From a bacterium MS4 (GTDB taxonomy: Bacteria; Bacillota; Clostridia; Oscillospirales; Acutalibacteraceae): a stretch of DNA of 64,000 bases. The stretch is from the NCBI GenBank assembly GCA_000752215.1, contig CCFG01000005.1:162415-226414 (forward strand), read 5' to 3'. Shown here in pieces: positions 44,477-53,220 of this stretch (position 1 is the stretch's first letter; every line of letters starts with the position of its first letter). Below the pieces are notes generated by a model. It searched no databases and was not told the origin of the DNA. It was given only the letters and a program-made list of their open reading frames with translations. Made by a program: the position numbers and the translations under genes.

Positions 44477-45241
44477 ATGCGAATCATCATCTCTCCCGCA
44501 AAGAAAATGAATGTGGACACCGACAGCCTGCCCTGTGAAAGCCTGCCGCAGTTTTTGCCGGAGGCGGAAGCACTGCTTTCCGCCCTGCGGGGCATGGACT
44601 GCGCCGGGCTGAGGCGTCTGTGGCGCTGTAACGATTCGATCGCCGCGCTCAACTACAGGCGGGTGCAGACGATGGACCTGTATGAAAACCTGACTCCCGC
44701 TATTCTCTCTTACGAGGGAATCCAGTACCAGTACATGGCCCCCGGCGTATTTGAGGACAAACAGTTTGCATACATCCAGGAGCATCTGCGCATCCTGTCG
44801 GGATTCTATGGTCTCCTGCGCCCCTTCGACGGGGTGACGCCCTACCGTCTGGAAATGCAGGCGAAGCTGTCCGTGAACGGAAAGAAAGACCTCTATGCCT
44901 TCTGGGGAGAGAAACCGGCGCACCGGCTTTGTTCGGAGACCGGGTTTATCCTGAATCTGGCCTCCCAGGAATACAGCAAAGCGGTTTCGCGGCATCTGCC
45001 GAAATCGGTCCGCTTTCTCACCTGCACCTTTGGGGAATTCACAGAGGGAAAGGTCATCGAAAAGGGCACCCTGTGCAAGATGGCCCGCGGGGAGATGGTC
45101 CGTTGGCTCGCGGAAAATGCCATAACCGACGCCGGCGGCGTCAAGGATTTTGACCGTCTTGGATATACTTATCATAACAATCTTTCCACGGACGATCATT
45201 TCGTATTTATCAAAAAGAAAACACAACGGAGTTTCATATGA
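44477..45241 (+). CDS. yaaA: YaaA-family peroxide stress protein
   Basis: This 254-aa protein starts MRIIISPAKKMNV and carries LYENLTPAILSYEGIQYQYM, GFYGLLRPFDGVTPYRLEMQAKL, LNLASQEYSKAV and CKMARGEMVRWLAENAI, all YaaA hallmarks. In E. coli YaaA lowers damage from hydrogen peroxide by limiting free iron and binds DNA structures. Its position between two iron-type ABC transporter pairs is consistent with that role. It overlaps the downstream deformylase start by ATGA. Confidence 0.93.
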   Translation: MRIIISPAKKMNVDTDSLPCESLPQFLPEAEALLSALRGMDCAGLRRLWRCNDSIAALNYRRVQTMDLYENLTPAILSYEGIQYQYMAPGVFEDKQFAYIQEHLRILSGFYGLLRPFDGVTPYRLEMQAKLSVNGKKDLYAFWGEKPAHRLCSETGFILNLASQEYSKAVSRHLPKSVRFLTCTFGEFTEGKVIEKGTLCKMARGEMVRWLAENAITDAGGVKDFDRLGYTYHNNLSTDDHFVFIKKKTQRSFI

Positions 45242-45648
45242 TAAAACCAATTTGTAAAGATACTATTTTTCTGAGCCGGAAGTCGGTTCCGGCGACGAAA
45301 GCCGACCTGCCGGTCGTCGATGATTTGCTGGACACCCTGAGGGCCAACGCGGCGGGATGCGTCGGCATGGCGGCAAATATGATCGGCGTCAACAAACGCG
45401 TTATCGCGTTCAGCCTTGGCCCTGTGAACATTCCGATGATCAATCCGGTCATTGCAAAGCGCGCCGAACCGTATGAAACGGAAGAGGGCTGCCTGTCGCT
45501 GACCGGCGTGCGGAAAACCACCCGGTTCCGGTCCATTGAAGTGGAGTTCCTTGACCGGAGCTTCAAACCTCAAAAACAGACCTTCACCGGATGGACGGCG
45601 CAGATTATTCAGCATGAAATCGATCACTGCGAGGGAATCCTGATTTAA
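45238..45648 (+). CDS. Peptide deformylase-like protein, motif-1 Gln replaced by Met
   Basis: This 136-aa protein has EEGCLSL and QHEIDH, supplying the Cys and two His metal ligands and the catalytic Glu. Motif 1, normally G-x-G-x-A-A-x-Q, reads GMAANMIG, so the Gln that stabilises the oxyanion is Met48. It could be a diverged deformylase resistant to actinonin-like inhibitors or act on another substrate. The canonical enzyme is at 63200-63667. It is coupled to yaaA. Confidence 0.85.
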   Translation: MIKPICKDTIFLSRKSVPATKADLPVVDDLLDTLRANAAGCVGMAANMIGVNKRVIAFSLGPVNIPMINPVIAKRAEPYETEEGCLSLTGVRKTTRFRSIEVEFLDRSFKPQKQTFTGWTAQIIQHEIDHCEGILI

Positions 45649-45654
45649 AATACT

Positions 45655-45689
45655 ACAGGGATATGGAGTGACTCCATATCCCTGTTTTT
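45655..45689. terminator. Bidirectional-type terminator
   Basis: The 15-bp stem ACAGGGATATGGAGT/ACTCCATATCCCTGT has a single-base G loop, so a few apical pairs must open, and is followed by five Ts. It separates the convergent yaaA-deformylase and ABC pair 2 transcripts. Confidence 0.85.
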
Positions 45690-45721
45690 ATGAATAACAC
45701 CCAAAAAATCCACAGTTCCCG

Positions 45722-47455
45722 TCAGGCCAGCTTCCAGCCGATCGCCTCTCTGCGGGCATTGAGAAATTCGGAATAGATGCCGGGCTGCCCCGCCAGTTCC
45801 TTATGAGTTCCCCTCTGTACGATTTTCCCGCCGTCCAGAACCAGAATCTGCTCGGCCTTCTCCACCGTTTTCAGGCGGTGCGCAATCATGATAATCGTTT
45901 TGTTGTGCGTCAGCGCGTCGATGGCTTTCTGCAGCTCGGCCTCGTTTTCCGGGTCTACGTTGGCGGTCGCCTCGTCCAGAATGACGATCGGCGCGTCCTT
46001 CAGCATGGCCCTGGCGATGGAAATCCGCTGCTTCTCCCCGCCCGAAAGGGAGCAGCCACCCTCGCCGACCATGGAACCGTAGCCCTGCGGGAGCGCGGAA
46101 ATGAACTCGTCACAGCAGGCCGCTTTCGCTGCGGTGACCACCTGTTCCTGCGTCGCGTCCGGCTTTCCGAATTTGATATTATTTTCAATCGTATCGTTAA
46201 AAAGGTAGACGTCCTGAAAGACCATGGCGATATTTCTCATCAGGCTGTCCAGCTTATATTCCCGCACATCGTGGCCGCCGACGGTGATGGAGCCGCTGTC
46301 CACATCCCAGAAACGGGCGATCAGGCTGCACAGCGTGGTTTTTCCGCCGCCGGACGGGCCGACGACCGCCGTCGTGGTTTTTTCCGGGATGGTCAGGCTG
46401 ACGCCGTCCAGAACCTTCCGGTCCCCATAGGAAAAGCCGACGTCCCGGAACACGATGCCGGAGGCTTTCGGGGCCAGCTCCCTGCCCTCGGTATCCATCG
46501 TCGGCGTATCGTCAACGGAATTGGCCTTTTCCATAGAGGCATCCATCATCTGCAGCACGGAGGCCATATTTCCGGCGGATTCCAGCTCGCTGTAAACCAT
46601 AAAGGAGGCGATAAGCAGCAGCAGGCAGTTTACCAGCGGCAGTTCCCCGTTCAGGTAGAACGCCAGCGTAGCGGTCAGGATGGCGATGCTCGCGACGCGG
46701 ATCACCGCCCCCTTCAGGATATCCCACGGAATGACGTTCCGCGTAACCGCCAGATTCCGGGCACAGCTTTCATCAATGGATTTGCGAATTTCCTGATCGC
46801 CGTCGTTTTCCAGCCCAAAGGCTTTGACCACGCTCATGCCCTGTAGGTATTCCATCACGGCGGAAACCAGGCTTTCCTGTGCCCTCTGGCGTTTCGGAAA
46901 GCTTTTTGAAACACCGCGCTGCGCCGCCTCGGTCGCCAGCAGATAGACGGCCATGCCCGCTAAAACAATCAGCCCGATGCGCCGGTCGATCACGCACATG
47001 CCGAGACCCAGCGCGACGGAGGTGAGAAGCCCGCCCAGAATGCTCACCATGCACCGGGCGGCGGAGTTTTCCACATCCCCCAACGTTGTGGTGACCACCC
47101 CGGTAATATTGCCAAGGCTGTTTTGATTGAAATACCCCATTGGGATATAGCGCAGGCGGTCCCCGATATGGATACGTTTATCCGATACCATAAAATAGCC
47201 GATCTGCGTCTGCTGCATATTGGAGAAGAAGGAAGCGGCGGCTTTTCCAGCGATCGAGACCAGCATGACGACCAGCGCGGTCCAAGCGGTTTTCGCGTCC
47301 CGGTTTCCCGTTGTCAGCGCCTGCAGCACCAAAAGCAGCGCATAAAACTGCAGCGCGGAGAATGCCGAGCCGACAAAGGAAACCGCAATGGATCTCCACA
47401 TCTGCCCCCGGCGTTCGCCGGAAAAAGCGGCAATTTTTTGAAATACATGAAACAT
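45722..47455 (-). CDS. ABC transporter half, YbtQ/IrtB-like (second of pair 2)
   Basis: This 577-aa protein has a six-helix membrane domain plus ATPase. Walker A is GPSGGGKTT, the signature LSGGEKQRISIARAMLKD and Walker B IVILDEATANVDPENE. It is most similar within this window to the 42606-44354 product, including the ending EAIGWKLA versus SAEGWKIT. It pairs with the gene 15 nt upstream. The tail-to-tail arrangement around yaaA suggests an ancient duplication of the transporter pair. Confidence 0.88.
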   Translation of the reverse strand: MFHVFQKIAAFSGERRGQMWRSIAVSFVGSAFSALQFYALLLVLQALTTGNRDAKTAWTALVVMLVSIAGKAAASFFSNMQQTQIGYFMVSDKRIHIGDRLRYIPMGYFNQNSLGNITGVVTTTLGDVENSAARCMVSILGGLLTSVALGLGMCVIDRRIGLIVLAGMAVYLLATEAAQRGVSKSFPKRQRAQESLVSAVMEYLQGMSVVKAFGLENDGDQEIRKSIDESCARNLAVTRNVIPWDILKGAVIRVASIAILTATLAFYLNGELPLVNCLLLLIASFMVYSELESAGNMASVLQMMDASMEKANSVDDTPTMDTEGRELAPKASGIVFRDVGFSYGDRKVLDGVSLTIPEKTTTAVVGPSGGGKTTLCSLIARFWDVDSGSITVGGHDVREYKLDSLMRNIAMVFQDVYLFNDTIENNIKFGKPDATQEQVVTAAKAACCDEFISALPQGYGSMVGEGGCSLSGGEKQRISIARAMLKDAPIVILDEATANVDPENEAELQKAIDALTHNKTIIMIAHRLKTVEKAEQILVLDGGKIVQRGTHKELAGQPGIYSEFLNARREAIGWKLA

Positions 47456-47470
47456 TTTTTATCTCCTCCC

Positions 47471-49237
47471 TCAGCCCTGATCCCGGGCGCCTATATGCGC
47501 CGCCCACATTCCGGCGTAAAGGGGACAGTCCCGAAGCAGCTCTTCCTGTGTGCCCTGCGCCGCAATCCGTCCCTTCTGAACCACGACGATGTTGTCGGCG
47601 TCGGTGATGGTGGACAGCCGGTGGGCAATGACGATCAGCGTTTTCCCCTTTGTCAGGGCAGAAATCGCCTTCTGGATAGCGGCTTCGTTCTCGGGGTCGA
47701 TGGAGGAAGTGGCTTCGTCCAGAATCACGACCGGCGCGTCCTTGAGCATTGCGCGGGCAATCACGACGCGCTGGCGTTCCCCGCCCGAAAGACGGCTTCC
47801 GCCGCTGCCGACGACCGTGTCAAAGCCGTTTTCCAGCCGGCGGATAAATTCCCCGCAGCCGGCCGCCGCTGCCACGGCTTCCACCTCCGCGTCCGTCGCG
47901 CCTTTGTGTCCCATGCGGATATTTTCCCGCACCGACCGGTCAAAAAGATAATTATCCTGTGAAACATAGGCGATCTGCTCCGTCCACTGCCGCAGGGGGA
48001 TTTTTCGCAAATCCGTTCCGTTGGCGCTGATTCCGCCGCCCGTCACGTCCCAGAAGCCCGCGATCAGCTTGGCAATGGTGGACTTTCCCGAACCGGAGGG
48101 CCCGACCAGCGCCGTCACCGTGCCGGGACGGATTTTGAGATTGACTTCGTGAAGCACCTCTTCATTATCCTTGCCGTAGGAGAACGAAACGTCCCTGAGC
48201 GCAATCTCCGGATTTTTCAGCCTGACCGGCGTCTGCGGGCGCTCCAGCTCGGGGGACTCCAGAATCGCTGAAATTTCCGCCACATTGGAGGAGACGACCG
48301 CCAGATCGTCTATAAAGGTCATCGCCGCCATGATCGGCCCGGTCAGGCCCAGGGACAGCACGATGATGGTCAGAAAGCTTTCGACGGAAAGGCTGCCGCC
48401 CGCCCAGAAGGCAAAGCCAGCCGGCAGCACGGACACCAGCACGGCCGGAATCACAGCTCCCCACGCGCACATGTACTTCAGGTTGTCGCCGAACCAGTCG
48501 ACATAATACTGTCCGTTCGCCCTGACCGCGTCGGCGTATTTCCGGTAGGAACCGGCGGACTGGCTGAACGCCTTGACGACCTGAATCCCGCCGACATACT
48601 CCACAATGGCGTTATTCATCCGCCGCCCGGTTTCCACCGCCCCGGCCCAGCGCTTGGCATAGGTTTTTCCGCTCTGCGACACAAGGAAAAGGCCGATCAC
48701 CAGCGTAATCAAGGAAATCAGCGCCATGCGCCAGTCGAGGACCAGCAGGTAAACAAAGATGGCGACGGGCACCAGCGCGTTGGAGGTCAGCTCCGGAATC
48801 AGATGGGCAAGGGTGGGCTCCATCCCCTCTACACGGTCCACAATGGTGGTTTTGTACTGGCCGGAGGGTGTGTCCAGCACCGTACCCATCGGAACCCTTG
48901 CCAGCTTCGCGGTCAGCGCCTTGCGCAGGTCGCGCAGGGTGCGATAGGTCGCGGTATGGGAAATCAGGGTCGACAGGCTGCCGAAGACCACCTTGCCGAG
49001 ATACCCGGCAAGGGCGACCCCGCACCACATCAGGCAGGAATTCCAATCCGCGCGCCCCGACAGCAGCAGCCCGATCACGGACGCCGCGCAAAAATAGGGT
49101 ACCATCCCGCCGGCTACCCCCAGAACCGCCAGAACCACGGAGCCGACGAAGCTTCCGCGATAGGGCGCGGCCCAGCCCCACAGTCTGGCGGCGGCACCGG
49201 GTCCTTTTTTCTCTTTTTCTTCTTTCACAACAAACAT
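47471..49237 (-). CDS. ABC transporter half, YbtP/IrtA-like (first of pair 2)
   Basis: This 588-aa protein has a six-helix membrane domain and an ATPase with GPSGSGKST, LSGGERQRVVIARAMLKD and VVILDEATSSIDPENE. The C-terminus MWAAHIGARDQG parallels MWKAHIGAKAW of the first half in pair 1, showing paralogy. The start at 49237 lies 8 nt from a GTTAG-N6-CTAAC operator, with AGGAGA between. It is expected to import a metal chelate with the downstream half. Confidence 0.88.
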   Translation of the reverse strand: MFVVKEEKEKKGPGAAARLWGWAAPYRGSFVGSVVLAVLGVAGGMVPYFCAASVIGLLLSGRADWNSCLMWCGVALAGYLGKVVFGSLSTLISHTATYRTLRDLRKALTAKLARVPMGTVLDTPSGQYKTTIVDRVEGMEPTLAHLIPELTSNALVPVAIFVYLLVLDWRMALISLITLVIGLFLVSQSGKTYAKRWAGAVETGRRMNNAIVEYVGGIQVVKAFSQSAGSYRKYADAVRANGQYYVDWFGDNLKYMCAWGAVIPAVLVSVLPAGFAFWAGGSLSVESFLTIIVLSLGLTGPIMAAMTFIDDLAVVSSNVAEISAILESPELERPQTPVRLKNPEIALRDVSFSYGKDNEEVLHEVNLKIRPGTVTALVGPSGSGKSTIAKLIAGFWDVTGGGISANGTDLRKIPLRQWTEQIAYVSQDNYLFDRSVRENIRMGHKGATDAEVEAVAAAAGCGEFIRRLENGFDTVVGSGGSRLSGGERQRVVIARAMLKDAPVVILDEATSSIDPENEAAIQKAISALTKGKTLIVIAHRLSTITDADNIVVVQKGRIAAQGTQEELLRDCPLYAGMWAAHIGARDQG

Positions 49238-49244
49238 CTCCTTT

Positions 49245-49262
49245 AGTTAGCTATAGCTAACT
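49245..49262. promoter_or_regulatory. GTTAG-N6-CTAAC operator of ABC pair 2
   Basis: AGTTAG-CTATAG-CTAACT, a perfect palindrome including the centre. It sits between the TetR gene and the start of the first ABC half, in the immediate leader of the latter. Confidence 0.85.
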
Positions 49263-49283
49263 CGATAGCAAAAAATCAGGGGC

Positions 49284-49910
49284 CTACGATTTCGGCAGCC
49301 CCAGAATTTTGAACCAGCCGGCGGAATAGAATTCCCGCAGACTGTTCATGTAGACGACGGCCTTTTCAAAAGGCATGTCGTGGCGCACCGTTTCAAACAT
49401 CCCCGAAAACAGGGCGCTGGCGAGAATGTGAATCAGTCCGTCGTCAAGGGGATAGACCGGAAGCCCCGCCGCTGTCATCCGATCGATCAGGGTACGGCTT
49501 GCGTTGACTTCGATTTCGATCAGCGTGTCGATATAATGCTCGTATTTTGTCCCGGCGGCACAGGAGCCGATCAGCTTGAACGCGTCGAAATTGCTGTAAA
49601 TATGCCGGATCATCCACATCTGACCGTCGTCCGAAACCTCCGGCAGACCGGCAAGCTGACGTTCGAGCGGCAGCTCTGAAAAGGACTGCTGAATCTCGCG
49701 GTAGCGAGCCACCAGCTGACGGGCCGGTTCCTCCACCAGCGCTTCAAACAGGGCTTCCTTGTCCGAATAGTAACGGTAGATCGCCCCGGTGGTAACGCCC
49801 AGAGAAGCGGAAATATCGCGCAGCGACGCGCCCTGAAAGCCTTTGGAAAGAAATTCCTTCTTCCCGGCCTCAAGCAGGTCGTCCGCGAGCTTTTGATTCA
49901 TCAGTTTCAT
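49284..49910 (-). CDS. TetR-family regulator
   Basis: This 208-aa protein has the N-terminal helix-turn-helix (GFQGASLRDISASLGVTTGAIYRYYSDKEALFEALV) and a helical ligand domain. ATG 49910 follows GGGAGCC; the longer frame from 50045 crosses the promoter. Two adjacent palindromes at 49926-49956 overlap its -10, indicating autorepression. It lies upstream of ABC pair 2 on the same strand and may co-regulate it with the metal-type operator between them. Confidence 0.9.
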   Translation of the reverse strand: MKLMNQKLADDLLEAGKKEFLSKGFQGASLRDISASLGVTTGAIYRYYSDKEALFEALVEEPARQLVARYREIQQSFSELPLERQLAGLPEVSDDGQMWMIRHIYSNFDAFKLIGSCAAGTKYEHYIDTLIEIEVNASRTLIDRMTAAGLPVYPLDDGLIHILASALFSGMFETVRHDMPFEKAVVYMNSLREFYSAGWFKILGLPKS

Positions 49911-49925
49911 GACAGGCTCCCATAA

Positions 49926-49982
49926 AATAACTTCGTTATTCAATAACACTGTTATCATAAAGCTAAAAAATTTTTTTGTCAA
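49926..49982 (-). promoter_or_regulatory. TetR-gene promoter with tandem operators
   Basis: On the minus strand TTGACA (49982-49977) and TATGAT (49959-49954) are 17 nt apart. Two palindromes, AATAAC-ACT-GTTATC (49942-49956) and AATAAC-TTC-GTTATT (49926-49940), follow each other and cover the -10 and the start point. Confidence 0.88.
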
Positions 49983-50004
49983 GACCCGGCCTGACACATT
50001 ACGG

Positions 50005-50040
50005 AAAAAACGGCCGCCCCGCTGTTCAGCGGAGCAGCCG
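50005..50040 (-). terminator. Terminator of the GLUG lipoprotein gene
   Basis: A 14-bp imperfect stem (CGGCTGCTCCGCTG with CAGCGGGGCGGCCG on the minus strand) runs into six Ts. Confidence 0.85.
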
Positions 50041-50054
50041 CCCAAGCCTTAAAA

Positions 50055-51281
50055 TTACTTCAGTCCGTCCAGACCAGCGGTGTTTTTGTCGCCCCCAACC
50101 AGAGGAGCTCCCTTTCTGCCGCCGACCGTCATGTCGCTGGTGCAGCTGTCCTCCACCTTGGAATTGCTGTAAACGTACCCGGCGATCGTACCGGTCAGAG
50201 AACCTGCGCTGATACTTCCCGTGCTTGTACAGTCGCTGACCACAAATGCGTTCGGTTCGGGGCGATCTTTCTTGTACGCCTGCATGAAGAACCCGCTTCC
50301 GACGATGCCGCCGATTCTCTCTGCGCTGGCCGGCGCGGTGATGTCCGCTTTTACCGTACAGCCGCTGATCGCCGTCGGCGTCTTGGCATCATTTCCCGCG
50401 TGACCGAGCAGTCCGCCGATCATGCTGCAGTTTTCCCCGACGGTCATTTTCACGTCTACGGTGCAGTCCTTCACTTCCGGCGCCGCCTGCCCGCAGGCCG
50501 CAAGCCCGCCGATCGAGTAGCTGCCGCTGCCCGTCACGGTGACCGAACCCGTCGCGGAGCAGGAGACGATGGAGCTCTCCTCCATACCGCCGGCAAGCAC
50601 GCCGATTCCCTGCGCGTTGTCCCCGTTCAGCGTGACATCGGCGTTTGCCTTACAGTTTTTAATATCGCAGAAGCCGCCCCCCACGATTCCGCCGACCAGA
50701 AAGTTTCCGGCAACGCTGTTTGTACCCTGAAGCGTAATGTTTTCCACCGGTTTTTTGGAAACCCCGTAGCCGATGACGCCGCCGACCAGCATATTGCCGG
50801 AGACTTTGACGTTTTCGACCACCAGATCGGTCACGGACCCGTTTTCACCCGCCACGCATCCGAAAATGCCGACACCGCTTTGTTTTTCAGCCGACACGGC
50901 AACATTGGAAATTTTATGTCCGTTCCCGTTAAATACTCCGGTGAAAGCCGCGGTGAGGTCCGGCGCTTCTTCGTCCTCTTTTGAGGCGGGCTCAAAATGC
51001 CCGATGGACTCAAATTCTTCATAGGACGCCAGATCGATATCGGCATTCAATGTATAACAGCCGTCCAGATGCTCTCTGACCGCGTCGAGCTGCTGTGCGG
51101 TTTCGATCACCCAGGGGGATTCCTGCGTTCCGCTGCCTCCCGCAAATTTTCCTGCTTCCGAGGAAACAGAAGCGGCGGACGCCGCCGGGGCGCTGCTTCC
51201 CTCCGGGCTGGAGCAGCCGGAAAAGCAAAGGGCAAACAGCATGACCATGCTTACAGCAATCAGTGATATTCTTTTTCTCAA
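50055..51281 (-). CDS. Surface lipoprotein with GLUG-type repeats
   Basis: This 408-aa precursor begins with a signal peptide ending in a lipobox (LFALCFSGC), so it is anchored outside the cell. Residues from about 90 on form glycine-rich beta-repeats of the GLUG type (SGNMLVGGVIGYG, AGNFLVGGIVGGGFCDIKNCKA, SIGGLAACG, IGGIVGSGFF), likely a beta-solenoid. Cysteines recur once per repeat. TTG 51281 is nine bases after AGGAGG. A metal-type operator lies 36 nt upstream, so it is predicted to be induced by metal limitation. Function unknown. Confidence 0.85.
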   Translation of the reverse strand: MRKRISLIAVSMVMLFALCFSGCSSPEGSSAPAASAASVSSEAGKFAGGSGTQESPWVIETAQQLDAVREHLDGCYTLNADIDLASYEEFESIGHFEPASKEDEEAPDLTAAFTGVFNGNGHKISNVAVSAEKQSGVGIFGCVAGENGSVTDLVVENVKVSGNMLVGGVIGYGVSKKPVENITLQGTNSVAGNFLVGGIVGGGFCDIKNCKANADVTLNGDNAQGIGVLAGGMEESSIVSCSATGSVTVTGSGSYSIGGLAACGQAAPEVKDCTVDVKMTVGENCSMIGGLLGHAGNDAKTPTAISGCTVKADITAPASAERIGGIVGSGFFMQAYKKDRPEPNAFVVSDCTSTGSISAGSLTGTIAGYVYSNSKVEDSCTSDMTVGGRKGAPLVGGDKNTAGLDGLK

Positions 51282-51315
51282 GTTTCATATCCTCCTATAT
51301 TTAAGAATAGTTTTT

Positions 51316-51333
51316 AGTTAGCATATGCTAACC
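51316..51333. promoter_or_regulatory. GTTAG-N6-CTAAC operator of the GLUG lipoprotein gene
   Basis: AGTTAG-CATATG-CTAACC. Perfect arms and the same 6-nt spacing as the other sites. It lies between the lipoprotein start and the AraC gene end. Confidence 0.87.
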
Positions 51334-51360
51334 ATTATCTATTGTAACACGGGAGGAATT

Positions 51361-52560
51361 TCAAAGGTTATTCCGATCGGACGCCGGATATCCTTTCCGG
51401 ACAAAATTCTTTCTGTATTCGGAGGGGGAAAGCGAAGCGGTCTGCTTAAAGGCGGCTGAAAATTTGGCGGGGCTGTCGTAGCCCACCTGCCACGCGATTT
51501 CCGCGACGCCCAGCTCTGTTTCCCGCAGCATGGCAGCGGCGGTGTGCAGCCGGTAATCGCGCAGATAAGTATAGATCGGGGAGCCCCACACGCTTTTAAA
51601 GCATTGTTTCATCGAGGTCAGGGGGATGTGAAACTGTTCGGAGAGCTCGGTCAGCGTAAAACGCCGGGACAGATTTTCCGTCAGGTACCGGCGGATTTCT
51701 TTGACGGTTTCGATCTGCTCTTTTCGGAAATACCTGCATCTGCGCTGTTCGCAATCCGTGTTCGCGGCGCTGAGAAACAGGATCAGTTCTATGACCTTCA
51801 GTTTGATGTAAGGACACATCAGGCACTCCGGGGCACGGTAGAGCTCGGAAAAAATATGCTGGATGGAATCCGTCGCGCGAAGAATGCAGCAGCTGTTTTC
51901 CGGACACAGCTTATTTTGGAGGGCGTGCAGGTCCAGCGTATCGCTGCCAAGGATTTTGGAAACATCCTCGATTGGTTTGGAAGCCCGCTCGATATCAATG
52001 ATAATCGATATCCCCTGATAGTGCGAAAGAGGGAAGCAGGACGTCTTCGGCTGATTCCACAGCATATTGACAGCCAGGTCCCCGCTTCCCAGATAAGCGA
52101 ATTCATTGTTTTGGAACTCACACTCGAACCGGCCCTCGCGGCAATGGTTGATTTCCATAATGTCGGAGCTTACGGGGACGCGGTGGTCAAACTTTTCAGA
52201 AAGACAAAAGTCGTTATAAAACAGCTCGATTCCCGGCAGGACTTCATATTTGGTAATACTCCCGCTGGCGGGGTCGTCCCTGAGCTGATAGACCACGCAC
52301 TCCTTTTTCCGGAGCAGAAGCTTCGTCCTGTCCCCGTACAGTTCGATATTTGTTCGTATTTCCGTATCACCGCGGCAGTTTTTCTTCCTCTTTCTCCCAT
52401 GTCTGGCGTCCGGGGGCTTACAGGTACCGGCGGGAATCGCCCAGGCGCGCCCGAAGCGGACCGCGCCGCCGACCCTGCCCTGCCCGCAAAGCTTCTGTAT
52501 TCTTCGCTCCGAAACGCCCCATTGCAGCGCCGCGCTTTTGACGGAAACATAATCCGGCAT
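51361..52560 (-). CDS. AraC-family regulator with an extra N-terminal excisionase-type HTH
   Basis: This 399-aa protein joins an N-terminal helix-turn-helix (about 1-50; VKSAALQWGVSERRIQKLCGQGRV, then AWAIPAG) to a YbtA-like ligand domain (MEINHCREGRFECEF) and a C-terminal AraC domain (LTELSEQFHIPLTSMKQCFKSVWG, VAEIAWQVGYDSPAKFSAAFKQTA). The second half is paralogous to the AraC at 39752. ATG 52560 follows GGAGG. It likely senses a siderophore or related ligand and controls nearby transport genes. Confidence 0.87.
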   Translation of the reverse strand: MPDYVSVKSAALQWGVSERRIQKLCGQGRVGGAVRFGRAWAIPAGTCKPPDARHGRKRKKNCRGDTEIRTNIELYGDRTKLLLRKKECVVYQLRDDPASGSITKYEVLPGIELFYNDFCLSEKFDHRVPVSSDIMEINHCREGRFECEFQNNEFAYLGSGDLAVNMLWNQPKTSCFPLSHYQGISIIIDIERASKPIEDVSKILGSDTLDLHALQNKLCPENSCCILRATDSIQHIFSELYRAPECLMCPYIKLKVIELILFLSAANTDCEQRRCRYFRKEQIETVKEIRRYLTENLSRRFTLTELSEQFHIPLTSMKQCFKSVWGSPIYTYLRDYRLHTAAAMLRETELGVAEIAWQVGYDSPAKFSAAFKQTASLSPSEYRKNFVRKGYPASDRNNL

Positions 52561-52617
52561 ATCACACCACCTCCCAAACCGTTCTTGCGTTTCACGCGCG
52601 GGCAAGACGGATTTCCG

Positions 52618-52995
52618 TCAGCGGCCGGAGGCTTTTCCGTCCACATGCCTGCGAATCGCCTCAAAGCTGGCCGCACTCAGGTCATGTTCGATCTTACACG
52701 CATCCTTGCGGGCCGTTTCCGCATCCACCCCCAGATTCATCAGCAAATCCGTCAGCAGGCGGTGCCTTTCATAAATCCGGGATGCGATCTCCATCCCGGA
52801 TTCCGTCAGTGTGATGAGACTCTCCTTATCCATGGTAATGTACCCGTTTTCGCGCAGCCGTTTCGTCGCGACCGACACGCTCGGTTTTTTTACCCCCAGT
52901 TTCTCTGCGATATCGACGGAGCGGATGTAGCCGTGATCCTCCTTCAGCATCAGCATTGTTTCAAGATAATCCTCGGCAGATTCCCTGATCTCCAT
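52618..52995 (-). CDS. DtxR/MntR-family metal-dependent regulator (short form)
   Basis: This 125-aa protein has the DtxR winged helix (YLETMLMLKEDHGYIRSVDIAEKLGVKKPSVSVATKRL) and a dimerisation domain, but no SH3/FeoA domain. Candidate metal ligands are Asp9 and Glu12 (MntR-like), the His of YERHRLL and the C-x-x-E-H of DACKIEHDLS (DtxR-like Cys). This mixed set leaves Fe or Mn open. ATG 52995 follows AGGAGG. A GTTAG-N6-CTAAC site covers its own promoter, so it is the best candidate repressor for that operator family. Confidence 0.88.
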   Translation of the reverse strand: MEIRESAEDYLETMLMLKEDHGYIRSVDIAEKLGVKKPSVSVATKRLRENGYITMDKESLITLTESGMEIASRIYERHRLLTDLLMNLGVDAETARKDACKIEHDLSAASFEAIRRHVDGKASGR

Positions 52996-53171
52996 AGAAC
53001 ATGACCTCCTTCTGTTTTCTGTATCTTTCATAGTGTGATTTCTTTTATCGGCGGCAACACAGCGCCCTTGTGAAATACGGAATTCCGATACCCCTGCCGC
53101 AAGCCGGAGTACTCCGACTTTTTGCGCCCTTTTGCAAGCTGTCCTTATAACAGCTCCGCGCTGCAAGCGTC

Positions 53172-53220
53172 GGTTAGATTCAACTAACACAAATATATCA
53201 CAAAACCAAAAAAAGAGCAA
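53172..53220 (-). promoter_or_regulatory. Promoter and GTTAG-N6-CTAAC operator of the short DtxR gene
   Basis: On the minus strand TTGCTC (53220-53215) and TATATT (53197-53192) are 17 nt apart. GGTTAG-ATTCAA-CTAACA (53172-53189 on the plus strand) lies just after the -10. This arrangement implies autoregulation. Confidence 0.75.
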
